In this document: piece after piece, positions 9,857 through 17,284 of the stretch
Position numbering within the stretch: position 1 is the first letter of the stretch
Layout of the letters: every line of letters starts with the position of its first letter
Assembly (NCBI RefSeq): GCF_902497785.1
Contig: NZ_CABVHK010000020.1
Coordinates: 88,209-152,208, forward strand
Length of the DNA stretch: 64,000 nucleotides
Origin: Pseudomonas fluorescens
GTDB taxonomy: Bacteria > Pseudomonadota > Gammaproteobacteria > Pseudomonadales > Pseudomonadaceae
Direction: 5' to 3'
The notes under the pieces: model-generated
What the model was told of the DNA's origin: nothing
Database searches by the model: none
Seen by the model: the letters and a program-made list of their open reading frames with translations, nothing else
Program-made: the position numbers and the translations under genes

Positions 9857-10126
9857 TTACAGCCAACGCCTGGCGATGGTGACGATCAAGTGCAGGCACA
9901 GCGCTACACCGACTAACACCGCCACCACTTTGGCTGCCATGAAGAAAAACTCCTGCACGTCCCTGGACAAAAAGCCCAGTAACAGCCCCATGCCAGCAAT
10001 CAGTGCCGTGATAAGCAACAGGCCTATATAGGGACGCAGCAGCCGCGAAGTGCCACCGCGCTCAATCAGACTGGAGAGCGCTCCAAGCACGATAAAAAAC
10101 ACCACAACGCCCACTAGAACGCCCAT
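9857..10126 (-). CDS. Small inner-membrane protein heading the dynamin operon
   Basis: An 89-residue protein with three predicted membrane helices: roughly residues 3-20 (GVLVGVVVFFIVLGAL), 33-53 (IGLLLITALIAGMGLLLGFL) and 62-84 (FMAAKVVAVLVGVALCLHLI). It lies 22 bp upstream of the hydrolase-dynamin gene on the same strand and is the first gene of that run, so it is probably co-transcribed. I do not recognise a family. Because dynamin-like proteins act on membranes, it could be an anchor or partner, but this is inference from position only. Confidence 0.6.
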   Translation of the reverse strand: MGVLVGVVVFFIVLGALSSLIERGGTSRLLRPYIGLLLITALIAGMGLLLGFLSRDVQEFFFMAAKVVAVLVGVALCLHLIVTIARRWL

Positions 10127-10392
10127 AAATCACCCCCTGCCATACAACGCACTCACTTCTAATCAGCAGCGCGTTCAGTCACCGCCCTGACTTAATGAAA
10201 ATAGGCATGCATAGCACGTGCTAGACACGTCATGCCCTCCCTGATTAAGGCTTATCGACGGCCCCCCGGCAATCTTGAGGGATAAAGCCGGCAGGTGGGC
10301 GCCGATACCTTTCCCACTGAGCAAGGCGATTCCACGCCAGCACCCACAGCGCGCATCAGGCAGGCGTTGCTCCTGGCGTTCGAGCAAGACGG

Positions 10393-10593
10393 CTATCTGC
10401 GTAACCGGGCAAACCACTCTGCCAGCGTACGGTCGATCATCGTGGCCGGTTGCCAGGTCAACGCTTCGCTGCCACAGCGCTCGCACCGATCACACCAATC
10501 CCCCGGCCCAAGGGCATCGCTGAGCGGCGCCACCGTCTTCTTCCAGCCACATTTGCCACAGGCAAAGGTGAAGGGTCTTGGTCTTACTGGCAT
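10393..10593 (-). CDS. Small zinc-ribbon protein, function unknown
   Basis: A 66-residue product with the pattern C-x2-C (CGKC, residues 12-15) and later CDRCERC (C-x2-C-x2-C), suggesting a Zn-binding ribbon. The ATG at 10593 is preceded by CAGGAG with good spacing. It ends with a short basic helix (WFARLRR). It lies about 100 bp downstream of the membrane/coiled-coil gene on the same strand. I recognise no named family. The ORF is short, but the cysteine spacing and ribosome-binding site support it being real. Confidence 0.6.
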   Translation of the reverse strand: MPVRPRPFTFACGKCGWKKTVAPLSDALGPGDWCDRCERCGSEALTWQPATMIDRTLAEWFARLRR

Positions 10594-10692
10594 GTCATGA
10601 CTCCTGTGTTGCGCTTTCGCTAAATTCGATCTGCCGCCCTGACGAACGCCGGTGCGATCTATCGCTATAAACCTGAATTCGACCGAACGCCT

Positions 10693-10950
10693 TTACACCA
10701 CAGGCAACAAGGCCTGGAGAATTTCCAGTTTGCGCTGCAACTGTTGCACATGGGCCTTTTCCGCTCGCAGCGCCGACCGGAGCTCGCGATTTTCCTCGGC
10801 CTGCCCACTTGCGCGCTGCTGACGCTCGCGCGTAGTGAGGTGCCATTGACTGAGCAAGCGCCAGGTTTTAGTGCAGCGCACATACAGCGCAGCCAACACT
10901 GAAAGGATCAGCATCAGCATCACCATCGACACCAGGCTCTCAGCGGCCAT
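10693..10950 (-). CDS. Small membrane-anchored coiled-coil protein
   Basis: An 85-residue protein. Residues 5-24 form one membrane helix (SLVSMVMLMLILSVLAALYV). Residues 40-80 are rich in Glu, Arg, Gln and Leu with heptad-like spacing (RELRSALRAEKAHVQQLQRK), suggesting a coiled coil. The ATG at 10950 has GGGAGA upstream and overlaps the 3' end of the Sel1-repeat gene by 11 bases, so the two are coupled. The same frame continues upstream as a longer open frame, but that part is a shadow of the Sel1 gene. Function unknown. Confidence 0.6.
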   Translation of the reverse strand: MAAESLVSMVMLMLILSVLAALYVRCTKTWRLLSQWHLTTRERQQRASGQAEENRELRSALRAEKAHVQQLQRKLEILQALLPVV

Positions 10951-11557
10951 AGGATTTTTCTCCCGAGGCAGACGCCGCGCCGAAAGCCAGCCGATACCAG
11001 TGCGTCGCCATGCCAAAGTCCGGCCCCTGACCGCCCACGCCTTTCTCATGCAACAGCCCCAGCGCCCCCGCCGCAACCGTGATACCGCGTTCATAGGCCT
11101 GCTCGTAGTAGCAGGCCGCGAGATCGTGGTTAACGCACATGCCGCGGCCGTACCAGGCTTGTTCGGCCAGGTTGAATGCCGCCTCGCCCGAACCCAGCGC
11201 GTACGCGAGTTTGAACAACCGACGAGCCAGCACGCTGTCGAAAGGGACGCGGCTGCCATTGATCCATAACCAGCCGAGATCATTGAGTGCATCGGGGTCC
11301 GCCGCGAGGGCGTCATCGCGTAGCGATCGATACAGGAAGCGCAGCAGAGCGGGATCGGCCATCGTGGCCAGAGGGTTGGCGGCTTTGAGGGTGATGTCGG
11401 CCAGTTTCCCGTCGACGGGCGCTTTCAACACTCTCAGGGACGGCATGCCGATGTCTGCATCCGCCGCACAGGGCGCCCGGGATTCGACAATCTGCAAATG
11501 CTCGGCAGCAGGCAACAGCGCATCCAGCAACTGGAATACTTTTTCGTCTGGGCTCAT
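10940..11557 (-). CDS. Sel1-like repeat (tetratricopeptide-type) protein
   Basis: A 205-residue soluble protein from the ATG at 11557, which has AGAAGG upstream; longer starts at 11581 or 11662 lack a comparable site. The second half carries Sel1-type units: ARRLFKLAYALGSGEAAFNL, then AACYYEQAYERGITVAAGAL, then ATHWYRLAFGAA, each with the A-x-x-x-Y/L-G pattern. Such repeats mediate protein-protein contacts. It is the first gene of a three-gene minus-strand run (Sel1 protein, membrane coiled-coil protein, zinc-ribbon protein). Substrate or partner unknown. Confidence 0.75.
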   Translation of the reverse strand: MSPDEKVFQLLDALLPAAEHLQIVESRAPCAADADIGMPSLRVLKAPVDGKLADITLKAANPLATMADPALLRFLYRSLRDDALAADPDALNDLGWLWINGSRVPFDSVLARRLFKLAYALGSGEAAFNLAEQAWYGRGMCVNHDLAACYYEQAYERGITVAAGALGLLHEKGVGGQGPDFGMATHWYRLAFGAASASGEKSYGR

Positions 11558-11704
11558 TCGGACAGCCTTCTGGTTGATCATTCGATAGGTCCCATTATCG
11601 AAATACCCGCGACATGTTGTGTCGTGGACGAATCCCGGCACAAAAATGTCTTGGCTGATCACTGCAGTGAAGGCGCACCCTGCACCCGAGTCCGAACGAG
11701 CCCA

Positions 11705-11739
11705 CCCGCGCAGGCGCGCAAGCTTCGCGCCTGCGCGGG
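11705..11739. terminator. GC-rich hairpin, probable terminator after ohr
   Basis: A perfect 14-bp inverted repeat (left arm 11705-11718 CCCGCGCAGGCGCG, right arm 11726-11739) with a 7-base loop, 10 bp past the ohr stop. There is no clear T tract on the minus-strand side, so it may be a pausing or RNA-stabilising hairpin rather than a classical intrinsic terminator. Confidence 0.45.
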
Positions 11740-11748
11740 CCGGGGTGT

Positions 11749-12171
11749 TTAGACGACGTTCAACTCAACCTCTACACCGTCACGCGTCATCCGCGAGTAC
11801 GGGCACAGTTGATGCGCCTTCTCGGCCAACTGGCGTTTCACGCTGTCTTCCAGCCCGGGAATGTTGACGTTCAACCTGACCGCCAACTGAAACTCGCCGC
11901 CGCCGGTTTTACCCAGATCCACCTCCGCATCCACCGAGGTATCTTCCGGTAATTTGACTTTCAATTGTCCGGCGGCGACCTGTATCGCGCCGATGAAGCA
12001 GGCGGAATAACCCAACGCGAACAGTTGCTCCGGATTGGTCCCCGGCTTGCCCGAGCCCGGGGAGCTGAATTTCACGTCCAGCTCGCCGTCGCTGGATTTG
12101 CCGGTGCCGGTGCGGCCGCCGACGGTGTGGGTTTTTGCGGTGTAGAGAACGGTTTCAATGTGGGTGCGCAT
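11749..12171 (-). CDS. ohr: Organic hydroperoxide resistance protein Ohr (OsmC/Ohr family)
   Basis: Ohr is a cytoplasmic thiol peroxidase that reduces organic and fatty-acid hydroperoxides. The 140-residue length is typical. Both reactive cysteines are present: Cys58 in GYSACFIGA and Cys123 in QLCPYSRMTR, with Arg20 and Glu48 (NPEQLFALGYS) as expected partners. The N-terminus (ETVLYTAKTHTVGGR) is characteristic of Ohr rather than OsmC. It lies 33 bp downstream of the secreted crotonase gene on the same strand. No OhrR-type MarR repressor gene is adjacent. Confidence 0.93.
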   Translation of the reverse strand: MRTHIETVLYTAKTHTVGGRTGTGKSSDGELDVKFSSPGSGKPGTNPEQLFALGYSACFIGAIQVAAGQLKVKLPEDTSVDAEVDLGKTGGGEFQLAVRLNVNIPGLEDSVKRQLAEKAHQLCPYSRMTRDGVEVELNVV

Positions 12172-12204
12172 GACAGTAACTCCTGATAGGTGGGGGTTTT
12201 TTGA

Positions 12205-13143
12205 TCAGTCGCCAAGGGTGCCGGTGTGATGCGCCAGGCGTTTTTCCACGTCCGCATTCTTCTGCAAGCCAAGCTCCATCAACTCTTTGATTCGTTGCTG
12301 CGCCGCCGGGCGTTTCACCGAGCCGATGAAGCCGTCCCATTCGGCAGCGATGGCGTCGTTCGGTGGCAGGCTTGAGGCGTCGACGAGACGCTTGATGTCG
12401 GCAATCGATTGTTTGTCGAACCGGGCGATGCGCCGGGCCATGGTGTCGACAAACGCGTCGAGTTCGGCGTCCGGCAACGCCCGGTTGACGTAGCCATAGC
12501 GTTCGGCGAGTTCGCCATCGATGTCGTTGCCGGTGAGCAGCACTTCCAGTGCGCGACCACGCCCCATCAGCCGTGGCAGGCGGGCCATCGGGCCGCCACC
12601 GGGGACGAGTGCGGCGCCGATTTCCCATTGCGAGAGAATGGCCTTCTCGCGACTGGCAAAACGCATGTCGCTGGCCAGTGACAGCTCACTGCCGACACCG
12701 GTGGCGCGACCGCGAATCGACACAATCGAGACCACCGGCGCCTTGCTCAGGCGAACCAGCATGTCCGGCAGCGGCGGTAGTCCGGTGGGGCCGTTGGCCA
12801 GGTTGGTGGTGTCAGTCAGCGGCGGCACAAAGTCGTAGTGGGTCAGAAAGAAATCCGGAACGTCGCTGTCGAACACCACGACTTTGACCTTGGGATCGGT
12901 CTCGAGCGCCGTGATGACCTCGTTCAATTGCGGCATGGTCTCCGGGCCGTAGATGTTGAACGGCGGATTGTGGAAGGTGACACGCCAGTATTCGGGCGTG
13001 ACGCGGGTGAGTTTGATCTCCTGCTTGACGGCTTGGGTGGCGGATTTCGGGGTGGCGGCTGTCGCGGCCTCACCGGCGAATGCCGGACTGGCTGTCGCCA
13101 TCGCGGCGATCATGAGCGCAGCACTCAACAACTGTAGTTTCAT
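12205..13143 (-). CDS. Enoyl-CoA hydratase/isomerase (crotonase) family protein with signal peptide
   Basis: A 312-residue protein. The first 23 residues form a Sec signal peptide (KLQLLSAALMIAAMA, then SPAFA-GE as the likely cleavage site). The rest shows the crotonase fold: FHNPPFNIYGPETMPQLNEV, the region RATGVGSELSLASDMRFAS, which carries one conserved Glu, and SQWEIGAALVPGGGPMARL with a second, then the RGRALEVLLTGNDIDGELA helix. Cytosolic crotonases act on CoA thioesters, so an exported member is unusual. Its substrate is unknown; it may have another role. It probably shares a transcript with ohr. Confidence 0.82.
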   Translation of the reverse strand: MKLQLLSAALMIAAMATASPAFAGEAATAATPKSATQAVKQEIKLTRVTPEYWRVTFHNPPFNIYGPETMPQLNEVITALETDPKVKVVVFDSDVPDFFLTHYDFVPPLTDTTNLANGPTGLPPLPDMLVRLSKAPVVSIVSIRGRATGVGSELSLASDMRFASREKAILSQWEIGAALVPGGGPMARLPRLMGRGRALEVLLTGNDIDGELAERYGYVNRALPDAELDAFVDTMARRIARFDKQSIADIKRLVDASSLPPNDAIAAEWDGFIGSVKRPAAQQRIKELMELGLQKNADVEKRLAHHTGTLGD

Positions 13144-13352
13144 GTGAAACCTCCAGAGCGCTATAGAAAGACACAGCTCGGAGATATCGCCAGAGTCGAC
13201 TGGCTATGGGGGCGGGGACGGCTTGATCGGTCGAGAGTCACTCGCGTCAAGAGGTGGCCCGGAACGAATCGTCTTTCGTCGGCAGCTCCGAGTCATGAAG
13301 GTTAGCAGCGACCCTTGGCCTTTCAAGTGACGTCAGTCGGAAGTCTTCGAAC

Positions 13353-13393
13353 AAAAAAAAGGCACTGGACGATGATCGCCAGTGCCTTTTTTT
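13353..13393. terminator. Rho-independent terminator at the end of the pel cluster
   Basis: Perfect 8-bp stem GGCACTGG (13361-13368) / CCAGTGCC (13379-13386) with a 10-base loop, flanked by eight A on the left and seven T on the right. It can work in both directions. It lies 17 bp past the pelG stop on the minus strand. Confidence 0.9.
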
Positions 13394-13409
13394 CTGCCCG
13401 CAAGAACCG

Positions 13410-14783
13410 TTAGCGCGAGGACAACATGAAGGTGTCGTACTCCAGGTCTTCCAGCGCGGTGCTCAGCCGATGCAACCCCAGCAACACGCAAATCAGCAAC
13501 GACAAGGTGAAGCCGTAACCGAAGAAGCTTGGGCCCAGGTGCATGCTCAGCAGCGTCAGCAAGCCGTTCAACACCGCAAACAGCACACACAGTTCGAGCA
13601 CAACAGTGCGTTTGTCGAGGTAGAAAAACACGTTGAGCAGCGCCATGAATACCACCTGGATACTGACGCCGATCAGGTCGATGTAGAACAGCGGCAGGTA
13701 GTAACTGGAGATGCCCAGCCAATTCAATAATTGCGGAGCGAACAGGAACAACAGGACGACTGTCAGCCCCTGCACTTTGCAGATTTCCAGCAGGCCCTGG
13801 CGGATCGACAACGTCATCTCGGTTTTCAGCTGACCGATGTGCTGCAAGGTTTCGCCATCGCGGATCGCCCGGAACAGGCGGTCGTACCATTCGGCGAAAT
13901 CGGTTTCGATGCGCACCAGAAACACCGCCATGCCCGGAATGATCGCCAGGTACGCGAGGAAAATCGGCAGGTCGTAAAGGATCGAGGCGCGCAACGGACC
14001 GACGACCGCATTGGAGGTGCCGGGGTTGAACCAGAACAGGAACTTGTCGATCCAGATGCCGAAGTTGTAGAAGAAACCGGTGGCGAGCAGGCTGACAAAC
14101 ACCTGACGACGATCGAGGAAGTCGAAGGCGATCAGTTTCTCCGCCCGGTACTCGCGCAGGATGTCGTAGAGGAACAGGAACAGCAGCGTGCTGTGCCCGA
14201 TCAACAACGCCAGCAGCAGGCCCGGCATCTGCAGAAAGCTGAGCACGTAAGCGCTCGCCACCATCAGCGTGTAGCCCACCAGCATCACCAGCAGAATGCG
14301 GTTATAGGCCTTCATCCCCGACAGGAAAATGATCACCAGCCACAGGTTGCACAGCACCACGAAATTCGCCAGCACCAGCACCCGGTAGATCAGCGGCTGG
14401 TCGAACAGCAACCCGAGCACGACGATGCCCAGCACGCCGGCAGCGAGGGTCACCAGCAACAGGATGCCCAGCAGGTTGGGCAGGATCTGCTCGTACTTGT
14501 GCTCGAACAAACGGTCGGAGACGAACCGGGTGAAGAACAGTTGCAGGCCACCCGTGAGGATCAGCGAGGTGGCCATCAGGTAGGTCACGGTCACCAGAAA
14601 CTGCCCGACCAGTGCGTTGGGCAACAGCAAGCCGAGGCTGATGATCCCCACCAGCATCACGCTGATGATCGACAACACCCAGGGCCCGGAGCTGATCAGA
14701 CCGGCATACACATAGGCGTGCAAGGTCGCGGTGTAGGAGTCGCGGGAAAGAATTTTTCGCAGTTCGAAGCCAATACCGGCCAT
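13410..14783 (-). CDS. pelG: PelG, Pel polysaccharide inner-membrane flippase-like protein
   Basis: A 457-residue polytopic membrane protein with about 12 hydrophobic helices, of the Wzx/MOP exporter type. It starts MAGIGFELRKILSRDSY, the characteristic PelG N-terminus. It is thought to move Pel polymer across the inner membrane with PelD, PelE and PelF. Its ATG at 14783 directly abuts the pelF stop, and it is the last gene of the pel run, followed by a strong terminator. Confidence 0.95.
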   Translation of the reverse strand: MAGIGFELRKILSRDSYTATLHAYVYAGLISSGPWVLSIISVMLVGIISLGLLLPNALVGQFLVTVTYLMATSLILTGGLQLFFTRFVSDRLFEHKYEQILPNLLGILLLVTLAAGVLGIVVLGLLFDQPLIYRVLVLANFVVLCNLWLVIIFLSGMKAYNRILLVMLVGYTLMVASAYVLSFLQMPGLLLALLIGHSTLLFLFLYDILREYRAEKLIAFDFLDRRQVFVSLLATGFFYNFGIWIDKFLFWFNPGTSNAVVGPLRASILYDLPIFLAYLAIIPGMAVFLVRIETDFAEWYDRLFRAIRDGETLQHIGQLKTEMTLSIRQGLLEICKVQGLTVVLLFLFAPQLLNWLGISSYYLPLFYIDLIGVSIQVVFMALLNVFFYLDKRTVVLELCVLFAVLNGLLTLLSMHLGPSFFGYGFTLSLLICVLLGLHRLSTALEDLEYDTFMLSSR

Positions 14784-16298
14784 TTAACTGTTCTCCATGG
14801 CGGCTTTATACAAGTCGCGATAACGCTGCAGCATCAAGGCTTCGGTGTAGTAACGGGTGACCCGCAGCAAGCCACTGGCCTGTGCGGCTTGCCAGCGTTG
14901 CGGGTTGCGCAGCAGTTCGAGGATCGCCGCACTGGTGGCCTGCGGATCGGCAATCGCTACCACTTTGCCGGCAAGACCGAGGTCGCGGTCTTCGGCGCTG
15001 CCGCCTTCGATCAATTCACGGCACGAACCAACGTCGCTGGACACCACCGGCGTACCGGCGGCCCAGGCTTCGAGAATCACCAGCGGCTGCGCTTCACTGA
15101 TCGAGGTCAGCACCATCAAGCCGAGTTTCGGCAAGATGTCCTGGATGCGCTGGAAACCAAGGAAATGCACCTTGCCCTCCAGCCCCAGACTGGCCATCAG
15201 GCTGCGGCATTCGCTGACGTATTCCGGGTCTTCTTCTTCGGGGCCGACGATCCAGCCTTCGGCCTCCGGCATGGCGCTGATTACTCCGCGCATGGCTCGC
15301 AGGAACGTCTTCACGTCCTTGATCGGCACCACACGCCCGATCAACCCCACCACCGGCGCGATGCCCGGCGCACGCGATTGCAGGGCTGCGGTCCATTGCG
15401 GCAGGTCGATGCCGTTGGGAATCACCTGCGTGCGGGCGGCGTCGGCGCCATCCTTGATCTGCCGCTGACGGTTGCCGTCATACAGCGCGATGATGTTGTC
15501 GGCGCTGTTGTAGGTGAGCTGGCCGATGCGTTCGAAGAAGCGTACCCACAAGGTGCGGATGTAACCCGAGCCGGCGTCGAGGCTGCGGTTAAGCGCCTGC
15601 CCGGAACTCTCGGCGATCCACGAAGCCTGGGCCAGGTCGATCTTGCGTTCCTTGGTGTAAATCCCGTGCTCGCTGAGCAGGTAGGTGCAGTTCCAGCGCT
15701 GTTTGAGGATGCACCCCAACAGCCCGGCATAACCGGTGGAAATCGAATGCAGCACCCGCGCTCGCGGCATTTTGCGAGCCGCTTCGGCGAGCATCAGCAA
15801 CGGCGACTGCATCGAGCGCAGGGTCCAGAAATAATTGACGAACGAGGGGTCGGCGCAATGCAGTCGATACCCTTCGCTCAACGCCTCCCAACTGGCGCGG
15901 CTGCGCAACACGTCGTCGAGGGTCATGCGGCCTTGGGCGATGCAGTCGAGCAAGCGCTCGCCGAGTTCGGGCTCGGGCGCCTCCGGGTGATGCAGGAAGC
16001 GATACAAATCCGCCAACTGCTGATGATCGGCCTCGCGCGGTGCACCCAAGGTGTGGGTCGGATGGATTGCATCTTCGAGGAACACCTCTTCGATGTGCAC
16101 CACGTTCGACGGCACTTCATAGCGCCGCGCCGCATACGCCGAACGCTGGCCGCCGATGAACATCACCGAGAAGCTCAATTCCGGCAATCCAAGGATCATC
16201 TGGTGGATCCAGCTCGACACACCGCCGCGCACGTAAGGCCAGGTGCCTTCGAGCAGCAGGCAGATGTCGGCGACCGGTGCGGTTTCCTTGTGATTCAT
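14784..16298 (-). CDS. pelF: PelF, cytoplasmic GT4 glycosyltransferase of Pel synthesis
   Basis: A 504-residue soluble glycosyltransferase with two Rossmann domains and no membrane helices. The N-terminal stretch LLLEGTWPYVRGGVSSWIHQ and VVGLIGRVVPIKDVKTF are typical of PelF. The family EX7E motif is visible as EAQPLVILEAWAAGTPVV. PelF is the Pel polymerase that uses UDP-sugar donors and works at the membrane with PelD, PelE and PelG. It overlaps the end of pelE by four bases. Confidence 0.96.
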   Translation of the reverse strand: MNHKETAPVADICLLLEGTWPYVRGGVSSWIHQMILGLPELSFSVMFIGGQRSAYAARRYEVPSNVVHIEEVFLEDAIHPTHTLGAPREADHQQLADLYRFLHHPEAPEPELGERLLDCIAQGRMTLDDVLRSRASWEALSEGYRLHCADPSFVNYFWTLRSMQSPLLMLAEAARKMPRARVLHSISTGYAGLLGCILKQRWNCTYLLSEHGIYTKERKIDLAQASWIAESSGQALNRSLDAGSGYIRTLWVRFFERIGQLTYNSADNIIALYDGNRQRQIKDGADAARTQVIPNGIDLPQWTAALQSRAPGIAPVVGLIGRVVPIKDVKTFLRAMRGVISAMPEAEGWIVGPEEEDPEYVSECRSLMASLGLEGKVHFLGFQRIQDILPKLGLMVLTSISEAQPLVILEAWAAGTPVVSSDVGSCRELIEGGSAEDRDLGLAGKVVAIADPQATSAAILELLRNPQRWQAAQASGLLRVTRYYTEALMLQRYRDLYKAAMENS

Positions 16299-17284
16299 GT
16301 CCAGCTCCTCACCAGTTCAGCAAACGGCGGGCGCTGACGGGTTTTCTCGGGAAGTTTTGCCAGTAGCTCGGGAATTTCATGATAACGGCCGGCTTCGAAC
16401 GCCAGTTCCGCGTGAAACGGCAAGACCTGAGCGGCACCCATGCCGTTGTCCTCGGCCTGATGCAAGAGCACTTCGGCGCGTTCGATATCGCCGCGCTCCA
16501 GGGCGATGCGCCCGGCCAGCAAAAACAGCTCGCCACCCTCGCCCGCTTCAAGCCCCTGCGCGGCATGTTCACTGGCCTGATCCAGCACGTGCTCAAGCAC
16601 ACTGCCTTGCGCCAGGCCGAGGTACGCCAGCTCCCAATACCAACGCGCCAGCGTGGCGTGCAGCGCACCCGCGGTTTTCGCATCGGCGCCGACCAGTTGC
16701 CCAAGGGCGATCTGAATGTGCAGGTTGATGTCGCTTTCCTGCTTGTCGAGCATCGAGTACGCCAGCAGGCGCACGTCATCGCTGGGATCACCCAGCGCCA
16801 GTTTGAGGATCGGCACCGCTTCCTTGCCGCGCATGCGCCGCGTCGCCAGCAAGGCGGCCAGACGCTGATCCGGATCGGGCGCATGACGCAACACGTCCTG
16901 CAAACCGCCGTCGGCGAAAATCGGTGAATGATGCTGCGTTTGCGCACGGTACGGCAGGCCCGGAATACCGACGGCTTTCCACGCCTGCTTGTCGCGTTTG
17001 CGCGGCAGGTACAGCGCCGGGAAAATCGCCGCCACCACACCGACCGTGCCGATCACCGGCACAAAGAACGCCAGGCTGAAAATGAACAGCGGGCTCCACG
17101 GCAACGGCGCACGGTAGCGCGCTGGCAGCAACAGCCACACAGCGGCGCAGAGCAGCGCGCACGCGAGGAAATGGCTGAGGGTGAACACCAGCAATTGTTG
17201 TAACTCGGGTGCAGGGAGCCACAAGCTGGCCCAGCTGCCCGCCTCTAACAACAAGGCTCCGCTAAACAGCCACTTGCTGATCAT
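16295..17284 (-). CDS. pelE: PelE, inner-membrane TPR protein of the Pel synthase complex
   Basis: A 329-residue protein with two N-terminal membrane helices (near residues 20-40 and 50-75), a third hydrophobic segment (IFSLAFFVPVIGTVGVVAAI), then a cytoplasmic region of TPR-like helices (LFLLAGRIALERGDIERAEV, FHAELAFEAGRYHEIPELL). PelE links PelD to the PelF/PelG complex. It overlaps pelD by 23 bases and pelF by four, indicating one transcript. Confidence 0.93.
   Translation of the reverse strand: MISKWLFSGALLLEAGSWASLWLPAPELQQLLVFTLSHFLACALLCAAVWLLLPARYRAPLPWSPLFIFSLAFFVPVIGTVGVVAAIFPALYLPRKRDKQAWKAVGIPGLPYRAQTQHHSPIFADGGLQDVLRHAPDPDQRLAALLATRRMRGKEAVPILKLALGDPSDDVRLLAYSMLDKQESDINLHIQIALGQLVGADAKTAGALHATLARWYWELAYLGLAQGSVLEHVLDQASEHAAQGLEAGEGGELFLLAGRIALERGDIERAEVLLHQAEDNGMGAAQVLPFHAELAFEAGRYHEIPELLAKLPEKTRQRPPFAELVRSWT

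Noticed and set aside
1..10126. Idea that the left region is a prophage or plasmid insertion
   Set aside because: No integrase, transposase, phage structural gene or attachment site was seen within the window.
10175..10486. 103-codon minus-strand frame overlapping the zinc-ribbon gene
   Set aside because: It conflicts with the zinc-ribbon frame, which has a better start and cysteine pattern.
13731..16337. 868-codon open frame on the plus strand opposite pelG/pelF
   Set aside because: It is antisense to two clear pel genes, rich in Gln/His/Arg from codon complementarity, and resembles no family.
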